From NCBI GenBank assembly GCA_017431825.1, contig JAFRKI010000010.1, positions 1 to 45,848 of the forward strand: 45,848 nucleotides of DNA, written 5' to 3'. The stretch comes from Erysipelotrichaceae bacterium (GTDB lineage Bacteria > Bacillota_I > Bacilli_A > Erysipelotrichales > Erysipelotrichaceae). Positions 23,317-30,724 of the stretch are shown piece after piece (within the stretch, counting starts at the first letter, position 1; the number at the start of each line of letters is the position of its first letter). The notes under the pieces are model-generated. The model worked only from the letters and a program-made list of their open reading frames with translations. It searched no databases and had not been told where the DNA came from. The translations under genes were made by a program, and so were the position numbers.

Positions 23317-24157
23317 CGTTTCTTACGACGATCTGGTTGTAAGGGATGGATATTCCCTCCTTGTCAAACCTTTCTTTTATGGCCGTACGCAGGTCCCTCT
23401 GGATCTGGAAATGGTTCCTGTCCTTGGCTTTCTGGATCACTCTGACCGTCATGGAACTGTCATTGAACTCGTTGATCGAAAGGACGCCCGGTTCATCGAT
23501 GCAGATGTCCTCGTGTTCCTGACGGTACTTTTCGGCTTCCTCCTTCAGCACCTCCACCACTTTCTTTATATCCGCTTCATAAGCCACCGGCACGTCGATG
23601 ATGGCCATATTGAAGCCGTCGGAATAGTTGATGACGGTATCGATCTGACCGTTCGGGATGATGATCTTTTCGCCTTTCCAGTTTTTAAGATAGGTACAGC
23701 GCATGGCTACCGAAGTGACCGTTCCTTCGAATTCGTTGATCTTTACGAAATCCCCTACTCCGTACTGTTTTTCAAAGGTGATGAAGACTCCGGCCAGCAG
23801 GTCTTTGATGATGCTCTGGGCACCGAGGGAAATTACCAGCGCTCCGACACCGGCGACCGTTACGATGCTGGAAAGGACCGATCCGTATCCCAGTTCATTG
23901 ATGATGAAGCAGATGGCCACGAAATAGATAGTATAGCGGCCGACACTTCTTAAAAGAGTCATGCTGGTGACGATGCTCTTTCTGCGGTTGTCGTCATCGA
24001 TCTTCTCGCTTCTTTTGATGACTCTGCCGGTCATTCTGCTCAAAAGACCCAGCAGGAGCCTGGCCGCAGCCAGTATGATGATTATCTTTACGATGACGAT
24101 GATGAACCTGTTTTCCTTGATCTTTTCGAATAGATCCGTCCAATTGATACCTGACAT
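23306..24157 (-). CDS. Small-conductance mechanosensitive channel, MscS family
   Basis: A 283-residue MscS-type channel that releases solutes on hypo-osmotic shock. There are about three membrane segments in the first 120 residues. The pore helix region is VAGVGALVISLGAQSIIKDL, followed by the beta domain start YGVGDFVKINEFEGTVTSV and a C-terminal alpha/beta domain. It resembles YkuT/YggB-type channels of Firmicutes. The Met preceded by GGAGGTCTAT is chosen; a Met seven codons upstream has no ribosome binding site. It is monocistronic. Confidence 0.9.
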   Translation of the reverse strand: MSGINWTDLFEKIKENRFIIVIVKIIIILAAARLLLGLLSRMTGRVIKRSEKIDDDNRRKSIVTSMTLLRSVGRYTIYFVAICFIINELGYGSVLSSIVTVAGVGALVISLGAQSIIKDLLAGVFITFEKQYGVGDFVKINEFEGTVTSVAMRCTYLKNWKGEKIIIPNGQIDTVINYSDGFNMAIIDVPVAYEADIKKVVEVLKEEAEKYRQEHEDICIDEPGVLSINEFNDSSMTVRVIQKAKDRNHFQIQRDLRTAIKERFDKEGISIPYNQIVVRNEQA

Positions 24158-24202
24158 ATAGACCTCCGGGATACTCATAAATTGTACTACATAATTACTT
24201 CA

Positions 24203-24228
24203 TTAAAAACATCACCGGAGTGATGTTT
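24203..24228 (-). terminator. Terminator of the DUF4139 gene, touching its stop codon
   Basis: AAACATCAC (24207-24215) pairs with GTGATGTTT (24220-24228) around CGGA. On the minus strand the stem runs into TTTTT. Confidence 0.8.
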
Positions 24229-25735
24229 AATGTCTTTCTCTTAAGTCCTTGTCCTTAGGATAGGATACCTTGTAGGCAAGATTAATCTTCTTTATCTCCT
24301 TAGGACCGACTTCGACTTCCTTTGTCAGGATACCCGTATCCTTGTCCAGTTCGGCACCGTCAAGGTCGACCGTTTCAACGGTGACTTCCTTATTCTGGGA
24401 GACCGGGATCTGGTTCCGGTAAAGGACCCTGACCGGGGATTCGGTGTTATTGGTGATGGAAGTCTCATAGGCATATTCGATGACCTTCTGTCCCTTCAGC
24501 AGGACCTGGGACTGTTTCTTTAAGGTCTCCTTGTAGGATACATGGATCCTTTCTTCCTTGCCCAGGGTGATGTCGATCTTGTCCTTGCTGAAATCAGGAT
24601 CGAGTTCGGTCGAGCCTGTATACATGCCGTTTAGATAGATATCGGCATCCACATATTCGGTAAACGGCAGATCTTCGGTTTTGATAGTCGCTACCAGATA
24701 GGCACTCGGATCGAGCTTGGCGGCCGTTACGATCTGATACTCGCAAGGGATCTTATAGGACTGCAGGTCAACCATGGCACTGTTGGATCCCTTATAGATG
24801 TCTCTTCTTCCGGAAAGAATGTATTCGGTCATGGTCTCATCGTCATTGCTTACTATAGCCTCAGGAGTGACCATGCGTGCCGACGCCATCATCGCCTCTC
24901 CCATAAACGGTGCCTCGGCGGATTCTTCGACTTCCATGTCCATCATCATGGCTTCTCTTCTCATGCCGTTGGCCTTGGCGAATGTCCTTCTGACAGTCGT
25001 CTTTTCCTGGGCATCGAGATATACGGGGGTTATTTCCGGCAGCGTTCCGCCAAGCGAAGGGTTGCCGCTGAACAGACTGACGCTTACGTCCTTCCAGTCC
25101 TCATGTGTCCACTGGCTGACCTTTCCTTTCATCTTGATCTCCAGATCTTCCCTGGCATCGGAATGGACTTCATAAATGGAATCCCAGCTGGCGGAATTCT
25201 CATGGTACTTGAGTTCGAAATTATATAAACCGTCCTTCTCTACCATCACGTCAACGATCATCAGGTAAAGACGGTCAAGCTGCTGTGATTCCTGGTACTT
25301 CTTATTAAGTTCCTTTTCCTTTTCCTGCAGGTCTCTTAGTTCTTCGTTTAGCCTGTTCAGACGTTCCGGAAGCTTTTCGATGTATTCTTCGATATCGCCG
25401 GCACCGATATTGTTCTTATTGGAAAAATCGCCGTTGGTCTGCCACAGGGATATCTGCAGCTGTTTTACTTCGATCTCCTTCTGCAGGTCTTCTATTTCCT
25501 TCAGCAGTTCAAGAGAGGGTCTTTCATCTTCTTCGTAGTTCTTGTAACGGATGTTGTAGCACTCCAGGGATTCGCTGCTGAAAAGTCTGGCGGTATTGAT
25601 ATCGGCAGTTCCGGACAGACCGTGTACGCAAAGCTCCTGCTTGCCGGCCTTCAGTTCGGCCTGGCCTTTTCTTACTACTTCAGCGCCGTTTCTAAAAATA
25701 TTTACACTGTCGATACTGGTAAAAAGTTCTGTCAT
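24227..25735 (-). CDS. DUF4139 domain protein (MuiA-like)
   Basis: A 502-residue protein with the DUF4140 N-terminal layout (FRNGAEVVRKGQAELKAGKQ, then VHGLSGTADINTARL), a long coiled-coil section at about 85-165 rich in Glu/Leu/Lys, and a DUF4139 beta-rich domain from about 170 to the end (LKYHENSASWDSIYEVHSDA, WTHEDWKDVSVSLFSGNP, TITNNTESPVRVLYRNQIPV). No signal peptide or membrane segment is visible, so the Firmicute form is probably cytoplasmic. The family name comes from a mucoidy inhibitor, but its function is unproven. The second of two tandem ATGs has better spacing to GGAGG. Confidence 0.83.
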   Translation of the reverse strand: MTELFTSIDSVNIFRNGAEVVRKGQAELKAGKQELCVHGLSGTADINTARLFSSESLECYNIRYKNYEEDERPSLELLKEIEDLQKEIEVKQLQISLWQTNGDFSNKNNIGAGDIEEYIEKLPERLNRLNEELRDLQEKEKELNKKYQESQQLDRLYLMIVDVMVEKDGLYNFELKYHENSASWDSIYEVHSDAREDLEIKMKGKVSQWTHEDWKDVSVSLFSGNPSLGGTLPEITPVYLDAQEKTTVRRTFAKANGMRREAMMMDMEVEESAEAPFMGEAMMASARMVTPEAIVSNDDETMTEYILSGRRDIYKGSNSAMVDLQSYKIPCEYQIVTAAKLDPSAYLVATIKTEDLPFTEYVDADIYLNGMYTGSTELDPDFSKDKIDITLGKEERIHVSYKETLKKQSQVLLKGQKVIEYAYETSITNNTESPVRVLYRNQIPVSQNKEVTVETVDLDGAELDKDTGILTKEVEVGPKEIKKINLAYKVSYPKDKDLRERH

Positions 25736-25798
25736 CATGACCTCCTTATTCTATTATCTGAAACACATATCAGCCCTATTATAGCACGGTCAGAAAAG

Positions 25799-26581
25799 CT
25801 AATCCTCCAGGGAATCGATCATCTTGGCCAGATATACCGTCAGGTAATCCCTGGCCTTTTCCTTAAAGCCTTCAGGCAGGCCGTGATATGCTTCCGCAAT
25901 GCCTCCGCAGATGGCTCCAGAAGTATCGCAGTCGCCTCCCAGCCACATGCAGTTCCTGATGGCATCCTCATAGGAATCGGATTCCAGGAAGCATTCGATG
26001 GCCTGCGGCACTGTTTCCTGACAGGTCTCGTTGAAACGGTAAGTATCCTTTATATCTTCGATGGTGAAGTCCAGCTTGTAGTAATTGTCTTCCACAAACT
26101 TCCTTATCTCTTCCTTGGACTTGCCTTCCCTTGCGAGATAGATGCAGGCTGTCGTGGCCTGGGCGCCCTTTATTCCTTCGGGATGGTTATGGGATACGCT
26201 GGCACAGACCTCTGCCAGATGCAGGGCTTCTTCTAAAGAATCCGCTATCCAGCCGCATCCGCTGGTACGCATGGCTGAACCGTTGCCGAATGAATTGTAA
26301 GGCTTGGGATCGTCATAGAAGTTGATCCACTGAAAGAAATGTCCGCCGTAACCGCAGTCCGGATACTTCTTTCCGATCTCCTTCATCCACCTTACACACT
26401 GTTCGCTGAGATCTTCGTAGTCGTTCTTCTTGGATTCATGCAGGGCCTTGGCTACCGCGATGGTCATTACCGAATCATCGGTAAAGTAACAGTCTTCATG
26501 AAAGAATTCAAAGTCTTTTGACCTGATGTTATTGAATTCGAATCTTGATCCGACGATATCGCCGATGATTGCTCCGTACAT
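25799..26581 (-). CDS. ADP-ribosylglycohydrolase family protein, short form
   Basis: A 260-residue DraG/ARH-fold enzyme with all metal motifs: MYGAIIGDIVGSRFEF at the N terminus, YFTDDSVMTIAVAKAL, SHNHPEGIKGAQATT and WLGGDCDTSGAICGGIAEAYHG. These cover the Thr/Asp-Asp and Asp-x-Asp-Thr ligands of the di-magnesium centre. It probably removes ADP-ribose from a protein, nucleic acid or small molecule. The ribosome binding site AAAGGAG fixes the ATG. It shares the family but little detail with the protein at 33-1418, so the two are not a recent duplication. Confidence 0.92.
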   Translation of the reverse strand: MYGAIIGDIVGSRFEFNNIRSKDFEFFHEDCYFTDDSVMTIAVAKALHESKKNDYEDLSEQCVRWMKEIGKKYPDCGYGGHFFQWINFYDDPKPYNSFGNGSAMRTSGCGWIADSLEEALHLAEVCASVSHNHPEGIKGAQATTACIYLAREGKSKEEIRKFVEDNYYKLDFTIEDIKDTYRFNETCQETVPQAIECFLESDSYEDAIRNCMWLGGDCDTSGAICGGIAEAYHGLPEGFKEKARDYLTVYLAKMIDSLED

Positions 26582-26688
26582 AATATTCTCCTTTATTTTA
26601 TTTTACATTTAATATGTATCACTTATCATATGCAAAAAACACGCCAGTATCATCTTCCCTGTCATAAAATATAATCAGGAGAACAGAT

Positions 26689-27369
26689 ATGGAACTGTAT
26701 AAACTGAATGAAAGAGTATACTACTCGGCATATGAAGACGTAAGAGACAGGCCGAGCATCGGCTATATAAAGGGCGATAATTACAGTATAGCCATCGATG
26801 CCGGGCATTCAAAGGAACATCTCGATGAGTTCTATGACGCCTTAAGGAAGCATAATCTGCCTTTACCGTCCCTTACGGTGATAACCCACTGGCACTGGGA
26901 TCATTCCTTTGCGATGCATGCGATAAACGGACTTTCCGTTGCCGATAAAAGGACCGATGAATACCTGAGGGATTTCATATCCAGGCGTTCGCCGGAATAC
27001 GACAATGACTTCCTGAATCTTGATCCGAGCATCGCCCTTGAATATGCGAATGATAAGCAAATATGCGTGGTACCGGCTGACATCGTCTATGAGAAGGAAC
27101 TGACATTGAATCCCGGAGGTATCGAAGTAAGGCTCTTTGAAGCCGTATCTCCGCATACCGATGACTCAACGCTCATCCTGCTGCCAAAAGAGAAAGTGCT
27201 CTTTTTCGGCGATGCCTTGAGCGGTGTCTTCCCGACCTGGATAGCCGATGAAGAGCTTAAGGCACAGTTCATAAAAACGATCGAAGATCTTGATGTCGAT
27301 ATATGCATAGGCGGACACTGGGATATCTTCACAAAGGAATCATTATTGAAGGAACTTAAGGAAAACTAA
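26689..27369 (+). CDS. Metallo-beta-lactamase fold hydrolase
   Basis: A 226-residue MBL-fold protein with the metal motif VITHWHWDHSFAMHAING (HxHxDH), a later SPHTDDSTLILLP and DALSG segment, and the final histidine in CIGGHWDIF. It is likely a di-zinc or di-iron hydrolase acting on a thioester, lactone or phosphodiester; the substrate is unknown. AGGAG precedes the ATG. It is a single gene with a shared terminator toward the PHP gene. A TATAAT hexamer lies 13 bases before the ATG, but a start there would cut the ribosome binding site, so the true promoter may lie slightly upstream. Confidence 0.88.
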   Translation: MELYKLNERVYYSAYEDVRDRPSIGYIKGDNYSIAIDAGHSKEHLDEFYDALRKHNLPLPSLTVITHWHWDHSFAMHAINGLSVADKRTDEYLRDFISRRSPEYDNDFLNLDPSIALEYANDKQICVVPADIVYEKELTLNPGGIEVRLFEAVSPHTDDSTLILLPKEKVLFFGDALSGVFPTWIADEELKAQFIKTIEDLDVDICIGGHWDIFTKESLLKELKEN

Positions 27370-27393
27370 ACCCATTCATCTGAATGGGTTTTC
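27368..27393. terminator. Bidirectional terminator between the MBL and PHP genes
   Basis: AAACCCATTC (27368-27377) pairs with GAATGGGTTT (27382-27391) around ATCT, followed by TTTTC on the plus strand. Confidence 0.85.
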
Positions 27394-28155
27394 AATTATC
27401 TCTATATCGAGATCCGCAAGTTCCCTTAAGCCCTCTTCAACGGCTTCAGTATCCAGCAGATCTCTTGGATCATGGGCATCGATACCGACGATGCCTTTTA
27501 TCTCATATTGGGCCAGTATGGACCAGAAATCCCTGTTGGGATAATAATACATATCGCCGTCAGGGAAAGGCTTCCTTCCTTTGCCGATACCGTGACAGTT
27601 TATCTCCAGCGGTATGCCCGTTTCCTGCGCTTTCTTTCCTATCATGTGAGCAGCTTTCTCACAGGCTTGCGTGAATTCTTCCTGGCCGTTCATGATGACA
27701 TCGGGATGAGCCAGATAGGTAAAGAGACCGCTGTCGATCCCTTCACAGACCAGTCTGGCATACTCCAGGATCTCCTCATCGGTATTCTTCCGGAAGACGG
27801 AGAAGTTCCTGTTTGAGGGATCATCAAAGTGCTGTCCCAGCAGCAGGTATTCGACCATGCCTTTAAGCTCTTTCCTTTCTTCCAGAGCTGTTTTTGAATA
27901 CTCCGTTTCCAGTCCCAGATGGATCTCTATTATGCCTTCATACTTCTTCTTAAGGGCGTTTATGCTTGAGATGTAGTCTTCAAGGCTTTCCCATTCCATG
28001 TTGATGCCCCTGAAAGGATATCTGCGGTACGGCGCATGATCGGAAAAGCCCAGGACCTTGTATCCGGCTTTGATGGCTGCCAGGATATAGTCTTCGTCTT
28101 CGCCTCCGGCATGTCCGCATCTTTTGGTATGGGTATGAAAATTGGCTCTTATCAT
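27376..28155 (-). CDS. PHP-domain phosphatase, histidinol-phosphatase type
   Basis: A 259-residue PHP phosphoesterase. The metal motifs are NFHTHTKRCGHA (HxH), GFSDHAPYR (D-H), GLETEY (E), LLGQHFDD (H), YLAHPDV (H) and GIDAHDPRD (D-x-H). This is the HisK/YtvP arrangement, which removes phosphate from L-histidinol phosphate. No other his gene is near, so the role in histidine synthesis is not secured and another small phosphate ester is possible. The start has only a weak ribosome binding site (AGGAAAG). Confidence 0.87.
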   Translation of the reverse strand: MIRANFHTHTKRCGHAGGEDEDYILAAIKAGYKVLGFSDHAPYRRYPFRGINMEWESLEDYISSINALKKKYEGIIEIHLGLETEYSKTALEERKELKGMVEYLLLGQHFDDPSNRNFSVFRKNTDEEILEYARLVCEGIDSGLFTYLAHPDVIMNGQEEFTQACEKAAHMIGKKAQETGIPLEINCHGIGKGRKPFPDGDMYYYPNRDFWSILAQYEIKGIVGIDAHDPRDLLDTEAVEEGLRELADLDIEIIENPFR

Positions 28156-28195
28156 GACTGTCTTCTTTCCTGTTTAATATACCACAACAGGAGCT

Positions 28196-28207
28196 TCTGT
28201 TTAAACA
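28196..28207. promoter_or_regulatory. 12-bp palindrome upstream of the PHP gene
   Basis: CTGTTTAAACAG is a perfect palindrome about 40 bases upstream of the PHP start. A related arm, TTAAACAGG, recurs next to the likely -10 (TATATT), opposed by CCTGTT. It could be an operator; no regulator is known. Confidence 0.3.
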
Positions 28208-28210
28208 GAT

Positions 28211-28235
28211 AAAAGGATCTCCTGGAAAGAGATCC
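28211..28235 (-). terminator. Terminator of the unknown gene at 28264
   Basis: GGATCTC (28215-28221) pairs with GAGATCC (28229-28235), and on the minus strand TTTTATC follows. Confidence 0.72.
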
Positions 28236-28263
28236 CTGTTTATGAATATGCTTATACTGATGA

Positions 28264-28911
28264 TTATTTCTTCTTGCCGGCTGACAGCATCTTCCTGATC
28301 TCGGCATTGAACTCCTTGTAGACATGTTTAGGATTGGCTTCATCGAGGAGTTCGGTGATCTTCTTGAGCTGCTTGCCGCTCAAGTCATGGTTTCCGGAGA
28401 TGTTCTTGAACTTGTTGCTGACGACATAGTTGCGGATGGCGGCAGCTGATTTCTTTTCGGCTACCATGTCCTTGACGACCTTGCTGGACTTGGCGAATCT
28501 GATGAAGTCCTTGTTCATGAGATCATAGGACAACTTGCCGTTTTTGTCAGAGTAATGGTCAACGATCTTCTGATATTCGGCAGAGTCGATCACCACTTCG
28601 TCTTCCTTGTCGGCAGGTACATCCTTAAGTTCCTCCACCATCATGTCTCTTGAGAGCTTGACGTTTTTCTGCTTCTTATACGGCAGGCTTCTGGTAAGTT
28701 CCGCAGCTTCGGTGAAGGCATCCAGAGGATACTTCTTGAGGTTGGTGTTGGCGGCAGGAATGGCTTCTCCGGTCTTGCGGCTGATGGAAGCCATGCCCGG
28801 CTGCTTGTAGTCAGGCCTCAGGATCGTGAGCACTGATTCCTTGTTCTGAAGCTTCTGGCGGAAAGCCACAGCAGAAATAACTGTCAGCTTAACGGCATCG
28901 GTTCTTATCAT
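28264..28911 (-). CDS. Conserved-looking hypothetical protein, lysine rich
   Basis: A 215-residue basic soluble protein that I do not recognise. There are no membrane segments, cysteine clusters or catalytic motifs. The N terminus MIRTDAVKLTVISAVAFRQK could form an amphipathic helix or strand. The middle (about 75-110) has an acidic stretch PADKEDEVVIDSAEY. The C-terminal 100 residues are predicted helical with heavily charged repeats ending AGKKK. GAGGAAA precedes the ATG, and a TATAAT (28936-28941) gives a normal leader. It has its own promoter and terminator, which argues that it is real. Confidence 0.72.
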   Translation of the reverse strand: MIRTDAVKLTVISAVAFRQKLQNKESVLTILRPDYKQPGMASISRKTGEAIPAANTNLKKYPLDAFTEAAELTRSLPYKKQKNVKLSRDMMVEELKDVPADKEDEVVIDSAEYQKIVDHYSDKNGKLSYDLMNKDFIRFAKSSKVVKDMVAEKKSAAAIRNYVVSNKFKNISGNHDLSGKQLKKITELLDEANPKHVYKEFNAEIRKMLSAGKKK

Positions 28912-28951
28912 ATTGTTTTCCTCTTTTCTGTCTTAATTATACCATGTCTCA

Positions 28952-30295
28952 TCATTTCCCGAGTTTTCTTGCGTAAGAGAGAGTCTGCTTCAGAGCATCG
29001 GGCTTTCCGATACCCGCAAGTCTCAGTTTGTGGGCATATTCCAGTATTTCTGAAAAGGACTCGTCCGGCTCTAAACCGTTATCGATAAGGTCCTGACCGC
29101 TTACATATGGTCTGGCCATATACTCTTCATATATTTTCATTCTTTCAAACAGGAAATCGCTGTCACCGTCAAATTCTTCCCCTTCCATTATCCGGCAGGT
29201 ATCGGACATAGAGAAATATATCAGATCAAGAGGTTCGATCGCTTCATCGAACATGCGGTTAGTGACCTTGACAGCTGACTTTGCGTGCGCAACAGCATTG
29301 GGTTTCATATGCAAAGGCACCATGTTGAGGACATACCTGTGAACGGCGGCATTGCTGGTTATCCTGTTCAGGAATTCCGCGACTAAAGGCAGCCCTTCCT
29401 TTTCATGGCCGTAGGCATGGATCCTGCCGTTGATGGTTTCCGATGTCACGATCTTGCCGAAATCATGGCACAGACACAGCAGCATGAACAGATACGGATC
29501 ACTGACCTTATCACGGTAGCGTGATCCATTATCGATAACTTCCATGGTATGGATGAATACGTCTCCTTCCGGATGATAGATCGGATCCTGTTTAAGTCCG
29601 ATAAGATCCTTTACTTCTTTGAACCAATAAGACAGCTGATCCATCTTCTTCAGGTATTCAAAGAAAAGCGAAGGCTTGTCACCCCTTACAATGGCTTTTT
29701 TAAGCTCTTCTTCGACTCTTTCCCTGCTGAGGACAGTGATATCTATGCTGCGGCATAACTCTATAGTTTCAGGTGCTATTTCAAAGCCAAAGCGTGATGC
29801 AAACTGGCATGCTCTTAAGACTCTTAAAGGATCTTCAACGAAGGATCTGTCATCGATGTGTCTGATGATACCTTTTTTCAGATCATCTTCACCGTTAAAG
29901 GAATCGACGATCTCACCGCTTAAGACATCTTCCATCAGGGAGTTTATGGTGAAGTCTCTCCTTCTGGCTGCTTCTTTATGACCGATGAAAGGATCGATGT
30001 CTATCTCGAAGTCTCTGTGTCCCCTGCCGATGGCCTTTTCCTTACGGGGCATGGCGATATCGATATCATAACCCTTCAGGGCATAGACACCGAAACTGTT
30101 TCCGTATATCAGCACTTCGCCAAGTGAAGAAAGGATGTCATAAAGCTTTTCCGGAACGACACCGTGAACTTCGATGTCGATATCCTTATTTTCAATGCCA
30201 AGGAGCCTGTCTCTGACGTATCCGCCCACATAAAAGGTCCGCCCTCCGGCTTCCTTTACTCTTTCGGCTATTCTCTTTTCGATCAGACCGCTCAT
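28952..30295 (-). CDS. cca: tRNA nucleotidyltransferase (CCA-adding type) with HD domain
   Basis: A 447-residue class II nucleotidyltransferase. The head domain has FYVGGYVRDRLLG and the catalytic DIDIEV, followed by RRRDFTINSL and EDPLRVLRACQFASRFGFE (the template motifs). A C-terminal HD-type domain has HTMEVID and LCLCHDFGKI. It adds or repairs the 3' CCA of tRNAs; the HD domain may give phosphatase or phosphodiesterase activity. An upstream non-ATG start would add 30 residues unlike the family. The chosen ATG (MSGLIEKRIAERV) has no ribosome binding site and sits nine bases after TATAAT. Confidence 0.92.
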   Translation of the reverse strand: MSGLIEKRIAERVKEAGGRTFYVGGYVRDRLLGIENKDIDIEVHGVVPEKLYDILSSLGEVLIYGNSFGVYALKGYDIDIAMPRKEKAIGRGHRDFEIDIDPFIGHKEAARRRDFTINSLMEDVLSGEIVDSFNGEDDLKKGIIRHIDDRSFVEDPLRVLRACQFASRFGFEIAPETIELCRSIDITVLSRERVEEELKKAIVRGDKPSLFFEYLKKMDQLSYWFKEVKDLIGLKQDPIYHPEGDVFIHTMEVIDNGSRYRDKVSDPYLFMLLCLCHDFGKIVTSETINGRIHAYGHEKEGLPLVAEFLNRITSNAAVHRYVLNMVPLHMKPNAVAHAKSAVKVTNRMFDEAIEPLDLIYFSMSDTCRIMEGEEFDGDSDFLFERMKIYEEYMARPYVSGQDLIDNGLEPDESFSEILEYAHKLRLAGIGKPDALKQTLSYARKLGK

Positions 30296-30310
30296 GATAT
30301 CTATATTATA
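30293..30310 (-). promoter_or_regulatory. TATAAT box nine bases before the cca ATG; candidate leaderless promoter
   Basis: Minus-strand TATAAT (30305-30310), then ATAGATATC, then ATG. The geometry is the same as upstream of ecfA1. There is no purine-rich ribosome binding site and no good -35. Confidence 0.5.
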
Positions 30311-30339
30311 CCTGCAGGTCATCTTATATATGCACATAA

Positions 30340-30373
30340 CTGATAACGGTACCTTTGCAGGTACCGTTATCAG
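30340..30373. repeat. Perfect 15-bp inverted repeat with a four-base loop
   Basis: CTGATAACGGTACCT and AGGTACCGTTATCAG flank TTGC. The stem is GC/AT mixed and has no T tract on either side, so it is not a terminator. It lies just upstream of the cca promoter on one strand and just before a 14-codon ORF on the other. I did not see another copy in the window. Confidence 0.75.
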
Positions 30374-30389
30374 GAAAGGAAACAAAATT

Positions 30390-30434
30390 ATGACAACAAA
30401 CGCAAGACTTAACAGAAAGGAGGCAATTCAGTAA
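30390..30434 (+). CDS. Possible 14-codon leader ORF
   Basis: An ATG with AGGAAAGGAAA upstream opens the short frame MTTNARLNRKEAIQ, then stop. It contains a second Shine-Dalgarno-like AAAGGAGG near its end, but no ATG, GTG or TTG follows at the right distance. It is preceded by the 15-bp inverted repeat and followed by a terminator. It may be a leader peptide whose downstream gene is gone, or chance. Confidence 0.3.
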   Translation: MTTNARLNRKEAIQ

Positions 30435-30472
30435 TTCATCTTACAGTTCCTATTTTGCACGGATGCCTGTAC

Positions 30473-30499
30473 AAAAAACCTTCCAGGAAAAGGTTTTTT
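30473..30499 (+). terminator. Terminator in the noncoding block after cca
   Basis: AAAAAACCTT (30473-30482) pairs with AAGGTTTTTT (30490-30499). It ends any plus-strand transcript through the inverted repeat and the 14-codon ORF, and could also act on minus-strand transcripts from the MATE remnant. Confidence 0.65.
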
Positions 30500-30575
30500 A
30501 TAGGTTTTCTATTAAAAATGTGGGTATTCTGTGAAATCGTACTTTTTTATTTTATAAAAACTTAAGAGAAACTGC
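30500..30575. other. AT-rich noncoding stretch
   Basis: Low-GC sequence with T and A runs between the terminator and the MATE remnant. No gene, promoter or repeat that I can support. It probably contains the scar where the rest of the MATE gene was lost. Confidence 0.4.
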
Positions 30576-30716
30576 CTATATGGCCAGCAGGCCAAGTCTG
30601 GATACCATCTTTGAATCGATGACGGACGCAAAGGTGGTAAAAAGCGTCTCCAGGAAAGACGGTATGCCGATTTCCAATACCTCTCTGTATGTATTCTCTT
30701 TTACGGTCTCGCTCAT
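30576..30716 (-). pseudogene. Truncated MATE-family efflux transporter, N-terminal remnant
   Basis: A 46-codon frame starts MSETVKENTYREVLEIGIPS, continues FLETLFTTFASVIDSKMVSR and ends LGLLAI before a stop. This matches the first 45 residues of MATE multidrug/Na+ exporters: a helix, the proline-bearing first membrane segment, then I/M-V-S-x-L-G. Functional members are about 450 residues. After the stop the DNA is AT-rich and non-coding in all frames, so this is a deletion remnant, not a frameshift. The frame begins eight bases after the stop of the phosphatase lipoprotein gene, so it was probably the last gene of that operon. Confidence 0.72.
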
Positions 30717-30724
30717 CGTTTTTA

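Noticed and set aside
26664..26701. TATAAT before the MBL gene as a fifth leaderless promoter
   Set aside because: It is 13 bases from the ATG and a good AGGAG lies in between. A start there would cut the ribosome binding site, so it does not fit the leaderless pattern.
30341..30372. 15-bp inverted repeat as the terminator of cca-side transcription
   Set aside because: It is not downstream of any gene end and has no T tract on either strand.
30431..30570. Open frame after AAAGGAGG beginning with GTA (VIHLTVPILHGC...)
   Set aside because: The spacing from the Shine-Dalgarno sequence is good, but GTA is not a start codon, the frame crosses a terminator and the peptide looks random. Kept only as a hint of a lost gene.
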